The position numbers and the translations under genes were made by a program. Under the pieces are notes generated by a model. The model did no database searches. It worked only from the letters and a program-made list of their open reading frames with translations, and was not told the DNA's origin. A stretch of DNA of 64,000 nucleotides from Euglena gracilis (taxonomy: Eukaryota > Euglenida > Euglenophyceae > Euglenales): the NCBI GenBank assembly GCA_039621445.1, contig CP154954.1:10063521-10127520 (forward strand), given 5' to 3'. Positions 1 to 11,700 of the stretch are shown here, in pieces (within the stretch, counting starts at the first letter, position 1; each line of letters opens with the position of its first letter).

Positions 1-1
1 C

Positions 2-169
2 CCGTTTGTGGTGGATTGCTTCGGAGGGATGGGGGAGCGAGCGGCAGGATTCATATCCAAGTGCCTCCGTACTGTGTTGGCGCAGACCGATGTTCCCCAA
101 CGACGATCGTCAGAGGCCACGGTGTGGCAAGCGCTGAGTCTAACGTTGGCAAGAGAATTGGCTCGCTAG
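2..169 (+). mobile_element. 3' end of a retroelement ORF (C-terminal fragment)
   Basis: An open frame runs from the window edge to a TAG at 167-169 and reads as real protein, including FVVDCFGGMGERAAGF and a tail ending in LARELAR. The pattern (hydrophobic-D-x-FG-x-x-G, then a helix, then an Arg-rich last helix) matches the C-terminal part of retroelement polyproteins of the RPAD...ALDVT type. A minus-strand relative lies at 5,973-6,419. No start is in the window and the gene continues to the left. Assignment to a retroelement is by pattern memory, not by search. Confidence 0.45.
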
Positions 170-966
170 GCGCACACAGGAACACGGCGACCGCGAGAGC
201 AGCATGCCAGAAGACTCCCGACAGGGAACACACCGGCATAGGGCAAGCCCGACACCGCTGCACCGGCATACACCACAACGCCTCACCGGGCCACCACCCA
301 CCACGCCCCACGCCACACGCACACCGCGAGGTGACACACCAGGACGGCGCACCATGCCTCCCACCCCAACGAACCCCTCCCTCCAACCACCCACCGCCCC
401 CCCCCCCCACGCAGCTGTAAATACTTAACCCTTGTGTACATAGCCCCTCACCGCAGGTACAAAAAATACAGTAGGTTGCGCCACTGGTCGGTGGAATCGG
501 TTCGCCCCACCACCGTTTTCTCTTTTTTCTTTTTTCCCACACCGGATGGTGGCTGCCGTATTATGACTGTTTCTCCATTCAGAGAAATCCTACGAGGAAC
601 GTGAGGTCAATTTTGTAACACGGTGAGACAGTGGTTTAGAGTATGAACTTGATCCTCTTCCTATGCATTCCCCCCCACATTTCAGAAGAAGTTGCAACAA
701 GTCAACGGTTATAAGGTCTGAACAGTCCACAACACAACACAAAAGAGGCCGCCCACAACGGAGGCCAGTTACATGGGGAGGGGCTTCAGGGTTGTTCGTG
801 TTAAAAACACGTTGTTTTAAAACACTCCTTTAAATGGGTTTGAATCAACCGAGCCCCGGGAACGCATAAAACCGCCGGTGTGCGTAGTGAACATGCGTGA
901 CAAACGGGGGCAAAGTGGTTCGCAGAAATGAAAGCAAGGGTTTCTTAACCATAATAACTCCCAAAA
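170..966. other. non-coding stretch after the retroelement tail
   Basis: CA-rich sequence with a C run near 400, then unremarkable sequence. It may start with the 3' untranslated part of the element ending at 169. I see no exon that I can support. Confidence 0.4.
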
Positions 967-1640
967 CCGGCCACCAGCTGTGGCCCCAAACTTTCCACCA
1001 CCGGCCCGAAAGTGGTCATCATTTGTGGCAAAAAAAATTCCCGCTAGCTGTGGCCCAAAAGCTGGCCGCCAGCTGTGGCCCAAAAGCGGCCACGACCCGT
1101 GGCACAAAAGTGGCCACCACCTGTGGCCCAAAGGTGGCCACCACCCGTGGCCCAAAACTGGCCACCACCTGTGGCCCAAAACTGGCCACCACCTACGGCC
1201 CAAAACTGGCCACCACCTACGGCCCAAAACTGGCCACCATCTGTGGGGCAACACTGGCCACCATCTGTGGCACAAAACTGGCCAGCACCTATGGCCCAAA
1301 ACTGGCCACCATCTGTGGCCCAAAACGGGCCACCATCTGTGGCCCAAAACTAGCCACCATCTGTGGCCCAAAACTGGCCACAATCTGTGGAACAAAACTG
1401 GCCACCATCTGTGGCACAAAACTGGCCACAATCTGTGGCCCAAAACTGGCCACCATCTGTGGCCCAAAACTGGCCACAATCTGTGGAACAAAACTGGCCA
1501 CCATCTGTGGCACAAAACTGGCCACAATCTGTGGCACAAAACTGGCCACCATCTGTTGCACAAAACTGGCCACCAATAATGGGAACCTCGTGTGGCCTAA
1601 AACTAGCCACCATTTGTGGGGCAAAACTGGCCATCATCTT
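967..1640. repeat. 24-bp minisatellite
   Basis: About 27 degenerate copies of a 24-bp unit with the core GGCCCAAAACTGGCCACCA are visible as a register of TGGCCACC and GTGGC. Because 24 is a multiple of three, all frames on both strands stay open and give spurious 8-residue repeat proteins. A weak echo (GTGGCACCAAAACTGG) occurs near 2,985-3,030. Confidence 0.9.
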
Positions 1641-2200
1641 CAAAATCCCTTTCACATTTGGCACACTGGCACAATCTGAACAGGAGTTTTGCATAACTGA
1701 CCCAAGTTCCTCGGTTTCCTTTGTTCCGGGGCTATTTTGTATGCAGAAACAAAAGGAAAAGGCAACAAACCGACTTACAATCAATTCTGAAGCGACCAGC
1801 AGCGGCTAAGAAGCCCTAGCACTACGGCTAGAAGCCCTATCCGCCAGCGAATACTCCTGCAAACAGCACTTCACTTCGCCTTGTCCTTGGACTTGGCTTA
1901 TAAGTTGTACTTGAACTTGAAACTTGACAAATTGTACTTTATAAACCCAGCTTGTAACTAGAACCCCACCAGGGGTTCTCACTTCTCAACCATGTGACAT
2001 GTCGAAAAACTACACTTAGAACAGTCACTGGAATTAGGAATAAGTTCCGTTTTGCGATTTGAATGGTTCAAAACCGTTTAAATCTGGTATAAAACAGTTT
2101 CTTTGTATTTAACTCCTCCAAGGTGTTTAAATTCCAACCCTGAGGGGCTTGTTCACTTTCTAACTGAATTGGACATGTTGACTTGCCGGAGGAGGGGGAG
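1641..2200. other. no recognisable feature
   Basis: Moderately AT-rich sequence with no exon signal, repeat or hairpin that I can support. Confidence 0.4.
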
Positions 2201-2599
2201 GGGGGCCCAGGACGTAGGCTGGGGGGGGGGGGCCTGTTGGGTCGACCGACTCAGTTGGTTGACCCAACAGAGGGTGGGTCGATCTTCAGAGGATCGGTAA
2301 GGGTCGGCCGACCCAAAACGAACAACTGCGGTATTACTCGTCAAATATGCGCGAATGAGCAACACAATCCACACGTGCGTAAAGGGGATTTTAGAAACAC
2401 GAGGCCGGCCGAGGTCCGCATTCAGAACAAGTTTTCTGCTCTGAAAACGTTGCAGTGTTGGGTCAGCCGCCCCTGGGTCGACCGACCCTCCGAGGGGGGG
2501 TAGATCTGGCCTGGGGGGGGGTTGTGGGCCGACCCTAGGGTCGGCCCACGGTCGCCAAAGGTCGCCAAAGGTCGCCATGGTCGCCAAAGGTCGTGGGTG
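2201..2599. repeat. dispersed repeat with GGGTCGGCCGACCC palindromes and GGTCGCC iterations
   Basis: Contains several self-complementary GGTCGACCGAC or GGTCGGCCGACC sites, then AGGTCGCCAA iterations and a G run. The portion 2,490-2,599 reappears in inverted orientation at about 6,495-6,600, where GGCGACC iterations are followed by AGGGTCGGCCCAC and a C run. It abuts the palindromic element at 2,600. Confidence 0.6.
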
Positions 2600-2836
2600 G
2601 GTCATCTAGGGGGGGGTCATTTAGGGGGGGATACTTTTCCCACTTGAAAAATTGCTCTGCTCTATGACCCCCCCCCCTAGATGCCCCCCCCAGGGGGGTC
2701 ATCTAGGGGGGGGGGGTCATAGAGCAGAGCAATTTTTCAAGTGGGAAAAGTATCCCCCCCTAAATGACCCCCCCCCCCTAGATGACCCTTTGGGGGTCCT
2801 GAAGCAACATTAATAGGGTCATTTAGGGGGGGGGGT
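2600..2836. repeat. palindromic C/G-run element, copy 1
   Basis: Two arms of about 85 nt (2,600-2,686 and about 2,700-2,787) are near-perfect reverse complements. Each carries GGTCATCTAGGGG, GGTCATTTAGGGG and the unique core ATACTTTTCCCACTTGAAAA. A 3' extension through CCTGAAGCAACATTAATAGG ends in TCATTTAGGGG. The same modules recur at 6,699-6,879 and 7,183-7,366, so this is a repeat family and not a chance hairpin. Confidence 0.85.
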
Positions 2837-4279
2837 AAGTTCGCCCGTGCCAAAGTTTGCTCGCACAAGGTCACCGTGCTGAATGTTCGGACCGAAATGC
2901 GGCCCGCATGTTGGCTTTATCCCGTGGGTGCTCCGGACAAAAAAGAAACCTGCCGGAGGCCCCCCCCCCAAAAAAACTGGTCCCCACGTGTGGCACCAAA
3001 ACTGGTTCCACCTGTGGCACTGAAAGTGCTTCCCAGACTGGGGCAGTCTCAAAGAATTCTTTAAGAACTATAACCAAGACGTGGGTCCCAAAATGCCCCA
3101 AGGTCTGGCCCAAGATGGCACCAAACTGGGGGGGGGGGGCTCAACAGAATGTTTTCAGAACAAGAACGCTACAACAAAGCCTTTTTCAAATGCCCTTGGC
3201 AAAAAACAATCAAACAACCTTGTTGAACTGCAAAGGCAGAAAGCAAAGGTGAACATTGCAACAAAGAAGAGAAAACAGTTTACAGCAACAGGGTCCTGTG
3301 TTTTTCTGTAAAATACCAAAGGACCCTGACAAAAACAGTTTAAAATCCTTCACTTCATTACTCTTCGTCTCTTCTTGGTTCATCTTCTGCTTCTTCACAC
3401 TTCAACCTGTGAGTCAAGGATGACAGACGAAAGACCAAAAAAAGATGACAGGCAATGTGGTACAAAAAAACATGACGCAATGGCAGTTCGGGGGTTCAAT
3501 TTACAGAATTACAGTTTGAAGGCGAAGGAAAGTAAATTGGAAAGCAAGAAAACACAGAATGCAAGGCCAAAATGTCCCCAAGTCACCTGGCCCAAGACAC
3601 AGAGCTGCAGCTGGAGCTCTGTGAAATGGCAGCAAAAGTTCCAAAACTGTAAAACACGACCAGAAAACCACGAGGACGCTCAGAAAATGATATAAAAACA
3701 GAACGCCCAACAGAAGACATGCCACACAAGAGGGTGGGACTCAAAATTGTCACCCAGCGGACCAAATTTTGGAGAAAATGCCACATTTTTTAAAGTGGTC
3801 CAGATGCACTAGAAAAGACCAATAGAATCATTCTTCAGACACTTTAAGATGGGCGTACTTGCTTCAATGTTCAAAAAATCCTGCATGACTGCATTCCTTA
3901 TCCTTCAAATGGCTTGTACCTGAAGTCAGAATAAAGATAAACAAGGAATTCCAAGAGGGAGAAACACTTTTTTTGGGGGGGTTCTGGTTCTAATCCACTT
4001 TGCCGGATTGTAATTACGGTGGTGGGGCGAGCCGAGTCCACCGACCAGTGGCACAGCCTACTGGATTTGACAGGTTCCGAGGTGAGGTGATGTACAGATG
4101 GGTTGTGCCCATGGTTCAGGGGTAAGGTGGTCAGGTGAACCCGGAATCGGCCATGTAGGGGCCAGGGTCCGAGGGGTGAGGTGGCAGGGAGCAGGCGGGG
4201 TTGGGGGGCATTGATGGGTACCTCCCGGTGCGCTGGCGCTCTCCAAATCAAACACCGAAAGAGTCACCAATTTCTATAC
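2837..4279. other. no recognisable gene
   Basis: Contains short C and G runs and a weak echo of the 967-1,640 minisatellite near 3,000, but no exon that I can support on either strand. Confidence 0.4.
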
Positions 4280-4383
4280 AAAAATCGACCGACACTAACA
4301 GATTCAGCAGGGGCGCTGGGCGCGAGCGAGCGAAGCGAGCCGCCCGGCGCCCCTGCTGAATCTGTTAGTGTCGGTCGATTTTT
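4280..4383. repeat. 43-bp-arm inverted repeat (hairpin/MITE-like)
   Basis: Left arm 4,280-4,322 and right arm 4,341-4,383 are reverse complements with one mismatch, around an 18-nt loop made of GAGC/GAGCG steps. The arms begin AAAAATCGACCGACACTAAC. The motif ATCGACCGACA is shared with the 32-bp tandem unit downstream at 4,477. Confidence 0.85.
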
Positions 4384-4476
4384 CTAAAACCTATTTTGTC
4401 TGGGCCCGACACCAAAATTCATTCGACCGAACCGCCTCGACGGAAATATGGCCAAAAAAGTGGTTTTTGGCCCATT

Positions 4477-4636
4477 AACGGGCGCCTGAATGGAAACCGT
4501 TAGACATAAACGGGCGCCTGAATGGAAATCGACTGACATAAACGGGCGCCTGAATGGAAATCGACCGACATAAACGGGTGCCTGAATGGAAATCGACCGA
4601 CATAAACGGGCGCCTGAATGGAAATCGACTGACATA
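4477..4636. repeat. 32-bp tandem repeat, five copies
   Basis: Five consecutive 32-bp units begin AACGGGCGCCTGAATGGAAA and end near ATCGACCGACATA, with a truncated sixth copy at 4,637. Differences between units are one to four substitutions, so the array is recent or homogenised. Confidence 0.9.
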
Positions 4637-5204
4637 AACGGATTCCGATGTCATGGAAATTGACCAACCTTTTGTGTCCTTTTTCTGAATGCTTTTTTGT
4701 TCCGTTTTGGGACATTGTCAATTTCAGCCTGAAATCTGTTAATGTCGACCAACCTTTTTTCTCATTTTTCTGAAAGCTTTTTTCTTCCATTTTGACAGAG
4801 TAGGATAATAACAATAGAAATTCCAATACAGGCGTCGAGCCCAGAAAACAGGTTTTAACAGTTGCCACCCCTCACCAGAAAGCTTTTCTTTCAGACGACC
4901 AGCAATGACAACTGAAACGGGCCAAAAAATGATAATCTTAAGTTCCGTCCTTCCGTCCGTTCCATCCAAAATTCAGCCAGCTGTGATCACCTGACCCCCT
5001 CCCCCTCCCACCCCCTCCAAAAAAAATTCATCCAAATATGAAGGAAAATGACTCGAAACCCACTCAAATGCTTTCCAAAACCCCCAACCCGACCACCAAT
5101 GGTCAGCAGCCATGGTCGCCAGCGACCAGTCGCTAGCGACCATGGTCGCTAGGGACCAGTCGCTAGCGACCACCAAAAAATATATGGGGCAGGCTGTTCC
5201 CCGG
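4637..5204. other. no recognisable gene
   Basis: Includes short CGACCA/GGTCGC palindromic steps near 5,105-5,170. I see no exon. Confidence 0.4.
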
Positions 5205-5640
5205 TGGAGATCAGGCAGTAGACTTTGGTCATTTTGACCCCCCCCCTCCCCCCCCTATGGTGAAGTTCACCATTTGAAAGTTCACCGGGGGTCCCGGACC
5301 CCCTCCCCCCCCCTCTGCCTAACCCATCGGTGAACTTCACCGGTGAAGTTCACCAAGAGAGCACTTTTTGGCCAAAAATGGCCAAAATGACATTTTTGGG
5401 CAAGTTTTCGGAAATTTCGATGAAATTCCATGAAGCATCAACCTCAAAATGACCATTTTGAGAGGAAAGGAGCAAAATTTCACCCATGAAAATTTCACCC
5501 CCAACCATCAAAACAGTGAAGTTCACCGGTGAACTTCACCAGTGAACTTCACCGCCGAAAGTACCCCCCCCCCCTCCGGTGAATGTTCACCGGTGAAGTT
5601 CACCGGGGGGTCCACAGCCCCCCCCCCCGTACTGCCTAAC
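5205..5640. repeat. dispersed repeat with GTGAAGTTCACCGGTGAA palindromes
   Basis: Nested palindromes (GGTGAAGTTCACC) alternate with C runs. The segment 5,205-5,354 recurs in inverted orientation at 8,668-8,818, including the flanking GGAGATCAGGCAGTAGA and CTGCCTAACCCATCGGTGAA. The block 5,510-5,640 repeats the palindromes and ends in the CTGCCTAACCTCC module seen elsewhere. Confidence 0.8.
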
Positions 5641-5696
5641 CTCCGGTGTGCTCAATGGAGGTTTCGGGTTCGTCCGACCTTTCGGCGTTCTCTCAG

Positions 5697-5791
5697 GTGT
5701 GTTTGCCATGTTGTCTCTACGGGACAGAGCCAATAATACCGGCCCTTGGTGGCCGGTGTATGCTGCCTTGGCTTGGCATCAGCGGCCACAG
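5697..5791 (+). CDS. CPBP protease exon 1 (or first detected)
   Basis: Between CTCTCAG and CAG|GTGTTT the frame reads VFAML..., then [20 protein letters not shown]. It ends in phase 0 and joins exon 13742 in frame. The frame is open upstream through 5,642, and no better ATG than 5,708 is visible. Linkage to the rest of the gene rests on phase agreement across an 8-kb intron, so it is less certain than later exons. Confidence 0.5.
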
Positions 5792-8700
5792 GTGTTTACA
5801 TGGTGTTCGCCCTGACCCTATTTTACTCCGTGGCATATGGGGTGTGGGTGGTGAGATCCACGTCGCCTGATGGCTCCGCCACTGCCCCCCAAGCCAGCTT
5901 TGGCGGCGCCTGGCGGTGGTTGCTGTTGTTTTTTTTAAAAATTCAGGGGGGCGTGGGGCAGGTAGTTTGTCGTTATCGGATGACGTGTTTGGGCTGTAGT
6001 AGCTGCCAGACTTGCCGCATGAGGGCAATGGCAATGTTCTGGTATATTTCGTTCTGCTTTATGCCCCTTTGTTCGCCCTCCTGCCATGCCGAGGAGCGCT
6101 TGGCTATTCTTGCCAACAGTTTGGCGCTTTCGGGTCCGATCCCTCCCCAGGTCCCCATGGCGAAGGGGGCGAAGTACCAGCCAGCATCTTTGCAAGGGCC
6201 GTCATATTTTTGTTTCTTTCCTTGTTCCTTCCGTTTGAGGAAGGAGCGCCACCTCTCTCTGGAGGCTGCTTGCTCCGTGGCCTGCCAACCGTGGCAGATA
6301 GTCACGTCGAGGGCTGTGGGCTTCCCTTCGTGCCAACAGTTAAGTAGAAGGTCAGCTGGCCTCAGGTGGTTGTCACGGTTGTTGGGCAGGGTCACTTCTT
6401 TTTGCACTGCCGATTTTAGGACGCGCGCCGCCCGCGCGGCTGCCCGCGGACCCCGCTGCTGCTCGCCCCCCCTCAGCCCCCCCCCCCCGTCCCTAGAGCG
6501 ACCTTGGCGACCCTGGAGTTGGCCCACAACCTGGAGCGACCTCAACGACCATAGCGACCCCAGGGTCGGCCCACTACCCCCCAGGCCTGATCTACCCCCT
6601 CCCGTGAGAGAGCACTTAAGACTAGACAATCAAAATGGGACAGGCATGCAATACAAATCCCTCCTGTGTTGATTGTACCTCGTGATTTCACCGATGTACC
6701 CCCCCCCTAAATGACCCTATTAATGTTGCTTCAGGACCCCCCAAAGGGTCATCTAGGGGGGGGTCATTTAGGGGGGGGATACTTTTCCCACTTGAAAAAT
6801 TGCTCTGCTCTATGACCCCCCCCCCCTAGATGACCCCCCAGGGGGGGTCATCTAGGGGGGGGGGTCATTTAGGGGGGGGTGGTGGTAGGCATGGGCGTTG
6901 CAAGCTGGCAAGTGGCACTGCCACATATACGTCGTTGAGCCGGGGAGGGGGGCCGGTAAAAGGTGCACGAAATTTTTTCGAGCGCGCCTAAGGTCCTCCA
7001 CCATCGTGTCCATCGGCAGCCCCGCCAGCACGATGGACTGGTGGTCCACCTGCTTGTCCTCCTCTTGCGCCGCCATCCGTCCCCCCTCCTTGTTGAGTTC
7101 ACTTCGGAAGTGAACACGAAGGTCCCGAGACCACCCTCCCCCCCGTGTACCTGGATGTACCCCCCTTATTGTCCCCCCCTTACCCCCCCCCCTAAATGAC
7201 CCCCCCCCCCCTAGATGACCCCCCTGGGGGGGTCATCTAGGGGGGGGTCATAGAGCAGAGCAATTTTTCAAGTGGGAAAAGTATCCCCCCCCTAAATGAC
7301 CCCCCCCCTAGATGACCCTTTGGGGGGTCCTGAAGCAACATTAATAGGGTCATTTAGGGGGGGGGGTGGTATTGTCCCCCGGCCATTTTCTGCAAATATT
7401 TTTTTTACGTTTTTTCTCTTTTTTGCAGCCATGGCTCCCAAAAATGCGCCAGACAGTGCTGTCTTTCAAGCCGGCCAAATTTGCCAAAAAAAATTGGCCA
7501 TTCTGAGGGGGGGGGACACTTTGAGGGGGGGGGGTGAGGGCACCACAGCCCATGCCCAAAAGGCAGCGGACGACCGAGTCCTCCCAATAGTGTTCCATAC
7601 CCGGCCCAACGGCAGTGCAACAAAAGGCATTTGTGAATGTGGTTTGCGAAGTGGAATCACTCCGCTTTGCAGTCCAATCACGTATCATCAAAATTCATTC
7701 CAACAAACAAAATTTTTTTTTTGCAAAGCTCCAGATCACCTGATCCTCCCCCCACTGTGCCTAGCATAGCCAAGAAAAAGGCATTTTTTTTCAGCAAAAA
7801 TGGCCCAAAAGTGGCCAAAAATGACCACTTTTTGGACCCAAAAATGGGCCGCGCGCCGCCTGCGCGACCGCCCTCCCCCCCCTCCCCCCCCCCCCGCGGC
7901 CGCTCACCCCCCCAGCCCCCCCCCCACTATGCCTAGCCTCCAAAGTGATGGCTTGTGCCATCTCGGCACGATATTGCCCTAATTGACGAACCAGATACCA
8001 TGCCCCCCCTCGATAGTACCCTCCCCCCCCCCCCCCCGATATTGTCCCATGCCCCTGCAATGTGACCCAGCCGGCCAGTCCTAAAAGAATTTTATTCCCC
8101 CCCCCCCCCCGATAGTGTCCCCCCATACCCGCCCCCCCCCCCCTGCCTAACCTCCCATGCATTTTCATATGTGGGTAATCATACTGGTGCAGGGTGACCA
8201 TTTGGCCCCATCTGAACCATTTTTGGGTGATTTGGGTCAGAGGCGACTAGGCCTGGTCGGTACCTAGTCGGCGAGACGGGGGGGGGGGGTAGTCGGCCAA
8301 CGACGGCGAAACACCCATAATGAACTAACGGGTCAATGTCGCTGACTTTTAAGCCCCCGCCCCCTACACGCAGGGTGGGGGTGACAATTAGGGGGGGGGT
8401 TACTCAATTCACCCCACATTTCCATGGTTTCCATGGGTAACCCCCCCCCTAATTGTTGCCCCCAAGGGGGGGCAACTATTAGGGGGGGGTGACAAATAGG
8501 GGGGGTCACGTTAGGGGGGGTGCATTCAATTCAAGTGGTATTTTGTGCAACCACACAAAAGATGACATTCTGCATTTCCAATTATTTTTTTCGCGGTATA
8601 ATTCCTCGCCACAATTTTTGGTGGGAGTGGTTAGCATTTGTTGACGAACCCGGACTGTAACCAATAGCGGTGAAGTTCACCGGTGAAGTTCACCGATGGG

Positions 8701-11700
8701 TTAGGCAGAGGGGGGGGGATGGGGGTCCGGGACTCCCTGGTGAAGTTTCAAACGGTGAACTTCACCATAAAGGGGGGGGAGGGGGGGTCAAAATGACCAA
8801 TCTACTGCCTGATCTCCATGGTCAGTGGGGGGTTAATTGTGGGTTGGTGGGACTGCAAAGGGGTAACGCACTAGTCTGATGAACAAGGATTGCATGAAAA
8901 TCCTTTGCAAAGAAAGTGCTTTGTATCTCAAGGGGCAGAAAACTCCCCCCTCCACCCCCACCTGGCCCTCAATTTGGGCCATTTTCTGTGAAAATAGCCA
9001 TGTTAAGCTGGCACCCCCCAACCGATTAATTAATCGAACTTAATCGGCCTACGGTCTCCTCGTGGGGTGGGCTACCCCCCCGCAAACAACAAAATCCGTT
9101 TATGTTGGCAAAATTCTTTGGGGGGCAAAGTTCTTTTTTTGTGGGTCATTTTGAACGGGTCTTCTTTGCCACGGTATGGAAGATGTCCTGGGTAAGAGGT
9201 AATTTTTGGCTGAAAAGTGGACAAAATGAAGGGTTTTCTCCCATATTTTTGCATATTCACCCCCGATTGGGAGGCTCTCAAGCCATTTGGGTGGGTTTCT
9301 GCCGGTTTTGGGATGATTTGGACGATAATTTTTCTGGGGGGCTCAAAAGTTGGCGAAATTGGCCTGTAAGTACATTAGAGTTGGTAGTCAGCCGACTACC
9401 AACTCTACCCACTATCCCCCCCCCCCCCCCCGTCTCGCTGACTAGTTACCGATAAGACCTTGTCGGCCGACCAATTGGGTAGTCGGCCGACTAATCGGCT
9501 GGCTACCCAGACCCCCCCCCCCCCCAGTCTACTGTCTGAGGCCCCCAGGATCCCCGCCCATTTCCCCCCAGGACCCCCCCCCCCCAGCACCCTCCAAGAC
9601 CCCCAGGACCCCCCTAGCACCATTTTCATCGTTGTGCAACAGATGTTCATACCTTGTGAACCCAAGGCCGAATAGCCAGTCGGGGGGGGGGGGGCATCTG
9701 GGGACAGCTGTGGATGGCTGTGAACGACTGGGGGCGGCTGTGGATGGCTGTGGGGTCGGGAACGGCTGTGGATGGCTGGGGATGGCTGGGGATGGCTGTG
9801 GACAGCCATCCCCAGCTGTCCCCAGCCGTCCACAAACATCCACAGCCGTCCCTGGTATCTGGGCCCTGGTTTCTGGGGCCAAAACAACACACAGGGAGAG
9901 GGGGATGCATTCAGATATTTTTGAAAAATTATTTTTTTTTGTCGAAAGTAAAAGCGTCGAAAGTGGGGTAATCCTGCCCAGTTGGACGCCTTGTCTGTTG
10001 CATAACTCGGGCCAGGCGGGGAGTCGGGGCGGGGCCATCAACGTTGATTGGGTTTCTCCGCAGCTTCCTTATGGTTGGTGTGCGTTGCCTTGTGGTTGAC
10101 TTTGGGTGGACACGGACAATGGCTGGCCAATGGCTTCACCGGGCTATATTTTGCTGCCTTCTTCTTTGCTTCTTCGGAACATGTTATATTGAACAAGGTT
10201 GATTCCAAAATTTGTTATATTTCATTCAGATTTGACATTTTGTTGCAGTCATGCAAGGGTATTTTCCCCCCATCTGGAATTACTTTTCTGAAAGTCCAGC
10301 CGCGGATTAATGTATGAATTCCTGGATATTTTTGACAAGTTTCTAAACACAGCCATACACTGGTCACATTGTGACATTATTCTGACCTGTCGAAACAGCC
10401 ACATGCAATTTCTTGCCTTTTTGGCCAAGCTTTTAATTCACCTTTCCCCGGTCGAATATTACCCCCCCTCCCATTATTGGCCCAGGATTGGATTATTTGG
10501 ATTATTCCCCTACCCCCAAAATTTTGGGGGGGAGTTGGGTTTTGGGGTGGGCAGGGCGTCACAGCGCCCCCGGCGCCAAAGGCGCGAATGTATACCCCGC
10601 CATCATCATTTTCTGACTTTTTTTGGTGCTAGAAATTGAAGCACCTGGGTGCAGGTGCTTCAAAAGTTTGCCCACAAGTCAATGAGTGGGCGGAATTGCT
10701 GTCAACACCTGCCAATATTTGGTAATTGGATCGAAGGAAAATTCTGAAAAAGATGCTCACAAATGCTCAAGGATTGCTTTTTTGTGAAGCGTCGGAGAAG
10801 GTGATATTTTTTCAAGGATGGCATCAAATTTAAACTCCTGAGAATATTTGAACTTTGCACCAGGCTTCTTTTTAACTTAGATGACCCCCGGGGGTGCCCA
10901 TTGTGCCGCACCGAGGGAGGTGGTCCGTGGTCCATTGCGACGGAGAGCCGAAATTTCCCAAAGGACAGCTCACTGGTTCGGTGGCGGGGGACCCCCCACT
11001 TGCAAACCCCTGGGGTTTATAGGATCTAGTTTGGTTGGTTAGTTGAAGGTTTATAAGTGGGGGGTTTCCAAGTCAAGGATTTGTTGGCAAAATCCCGACT
11101 CCCCAAAATGACCCCAAAACCTCCCGAAATCCGAAATCAGCAATTTTCTGCAAATTTGGTAAAAAAATGGCACTTTTGACGAGGAAATGGATCTCAGAAA
11201 ATTGCCAAAAAATCAGTTTTTGGGCGGTTTATGGCAAAAAAGTCGTCCCTGACGGCTTTTCATTTTTCTCCCCCAGGGTGAAGGTTTGGTTGGTTGGCCC
11301 GAGGGGGGAGGTTTATAAGTGGGTGGGTTGTGGGTTTCGATGCGAGCACAGGTAATTTTTTTTGGAAATGCCCCAAAGGTGGCCCGATATTTAGGGGGGG
11401 GGATCCCGTGTGGGGTGGTCCTCCCTCCAGGGAAACTTGAATGCAGTGGGTGTGTGGAATCAACCGTGGTGCCACTCTTTCTCCTCCGATTGCATCGATA
11501 AAATTATTTTCATCTCCCCAACCATTTGTTGCAATACCACACACGATGGTAGCAGCTCCGCGCGCTTTTGTATTTTACCATATGCACCAAAGGGACGAGC
11601 GAACGCCTCCAGCAGCGGTGGCTTTGCATGGCAACCCTTATGGGATGAGTTTGAACTCGCAAAGGAAAGAGCATGTGGAGGGCGAAGTTCACCTCAGTGG

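Noticed and set aside
817-1809. Open frames with 8-residue repeats (for example WPVLCHRW or ATICGPKL)
   Set aside because: 24-bp minisatellite read in all six frames; composition does not favour any frame.
5746-6672. 308-residue plus-strand frame
   Set aside because: Overlaps CPBP exon 1 in another frame and is the antisense shadow of the minus-strand retroelement fragment.
10048-10317. Hydrophobic frame [15 protein letters not shown]
   Set aside because: No acceptor or donor in phase with CPBP exons 1 and 2, which already join.
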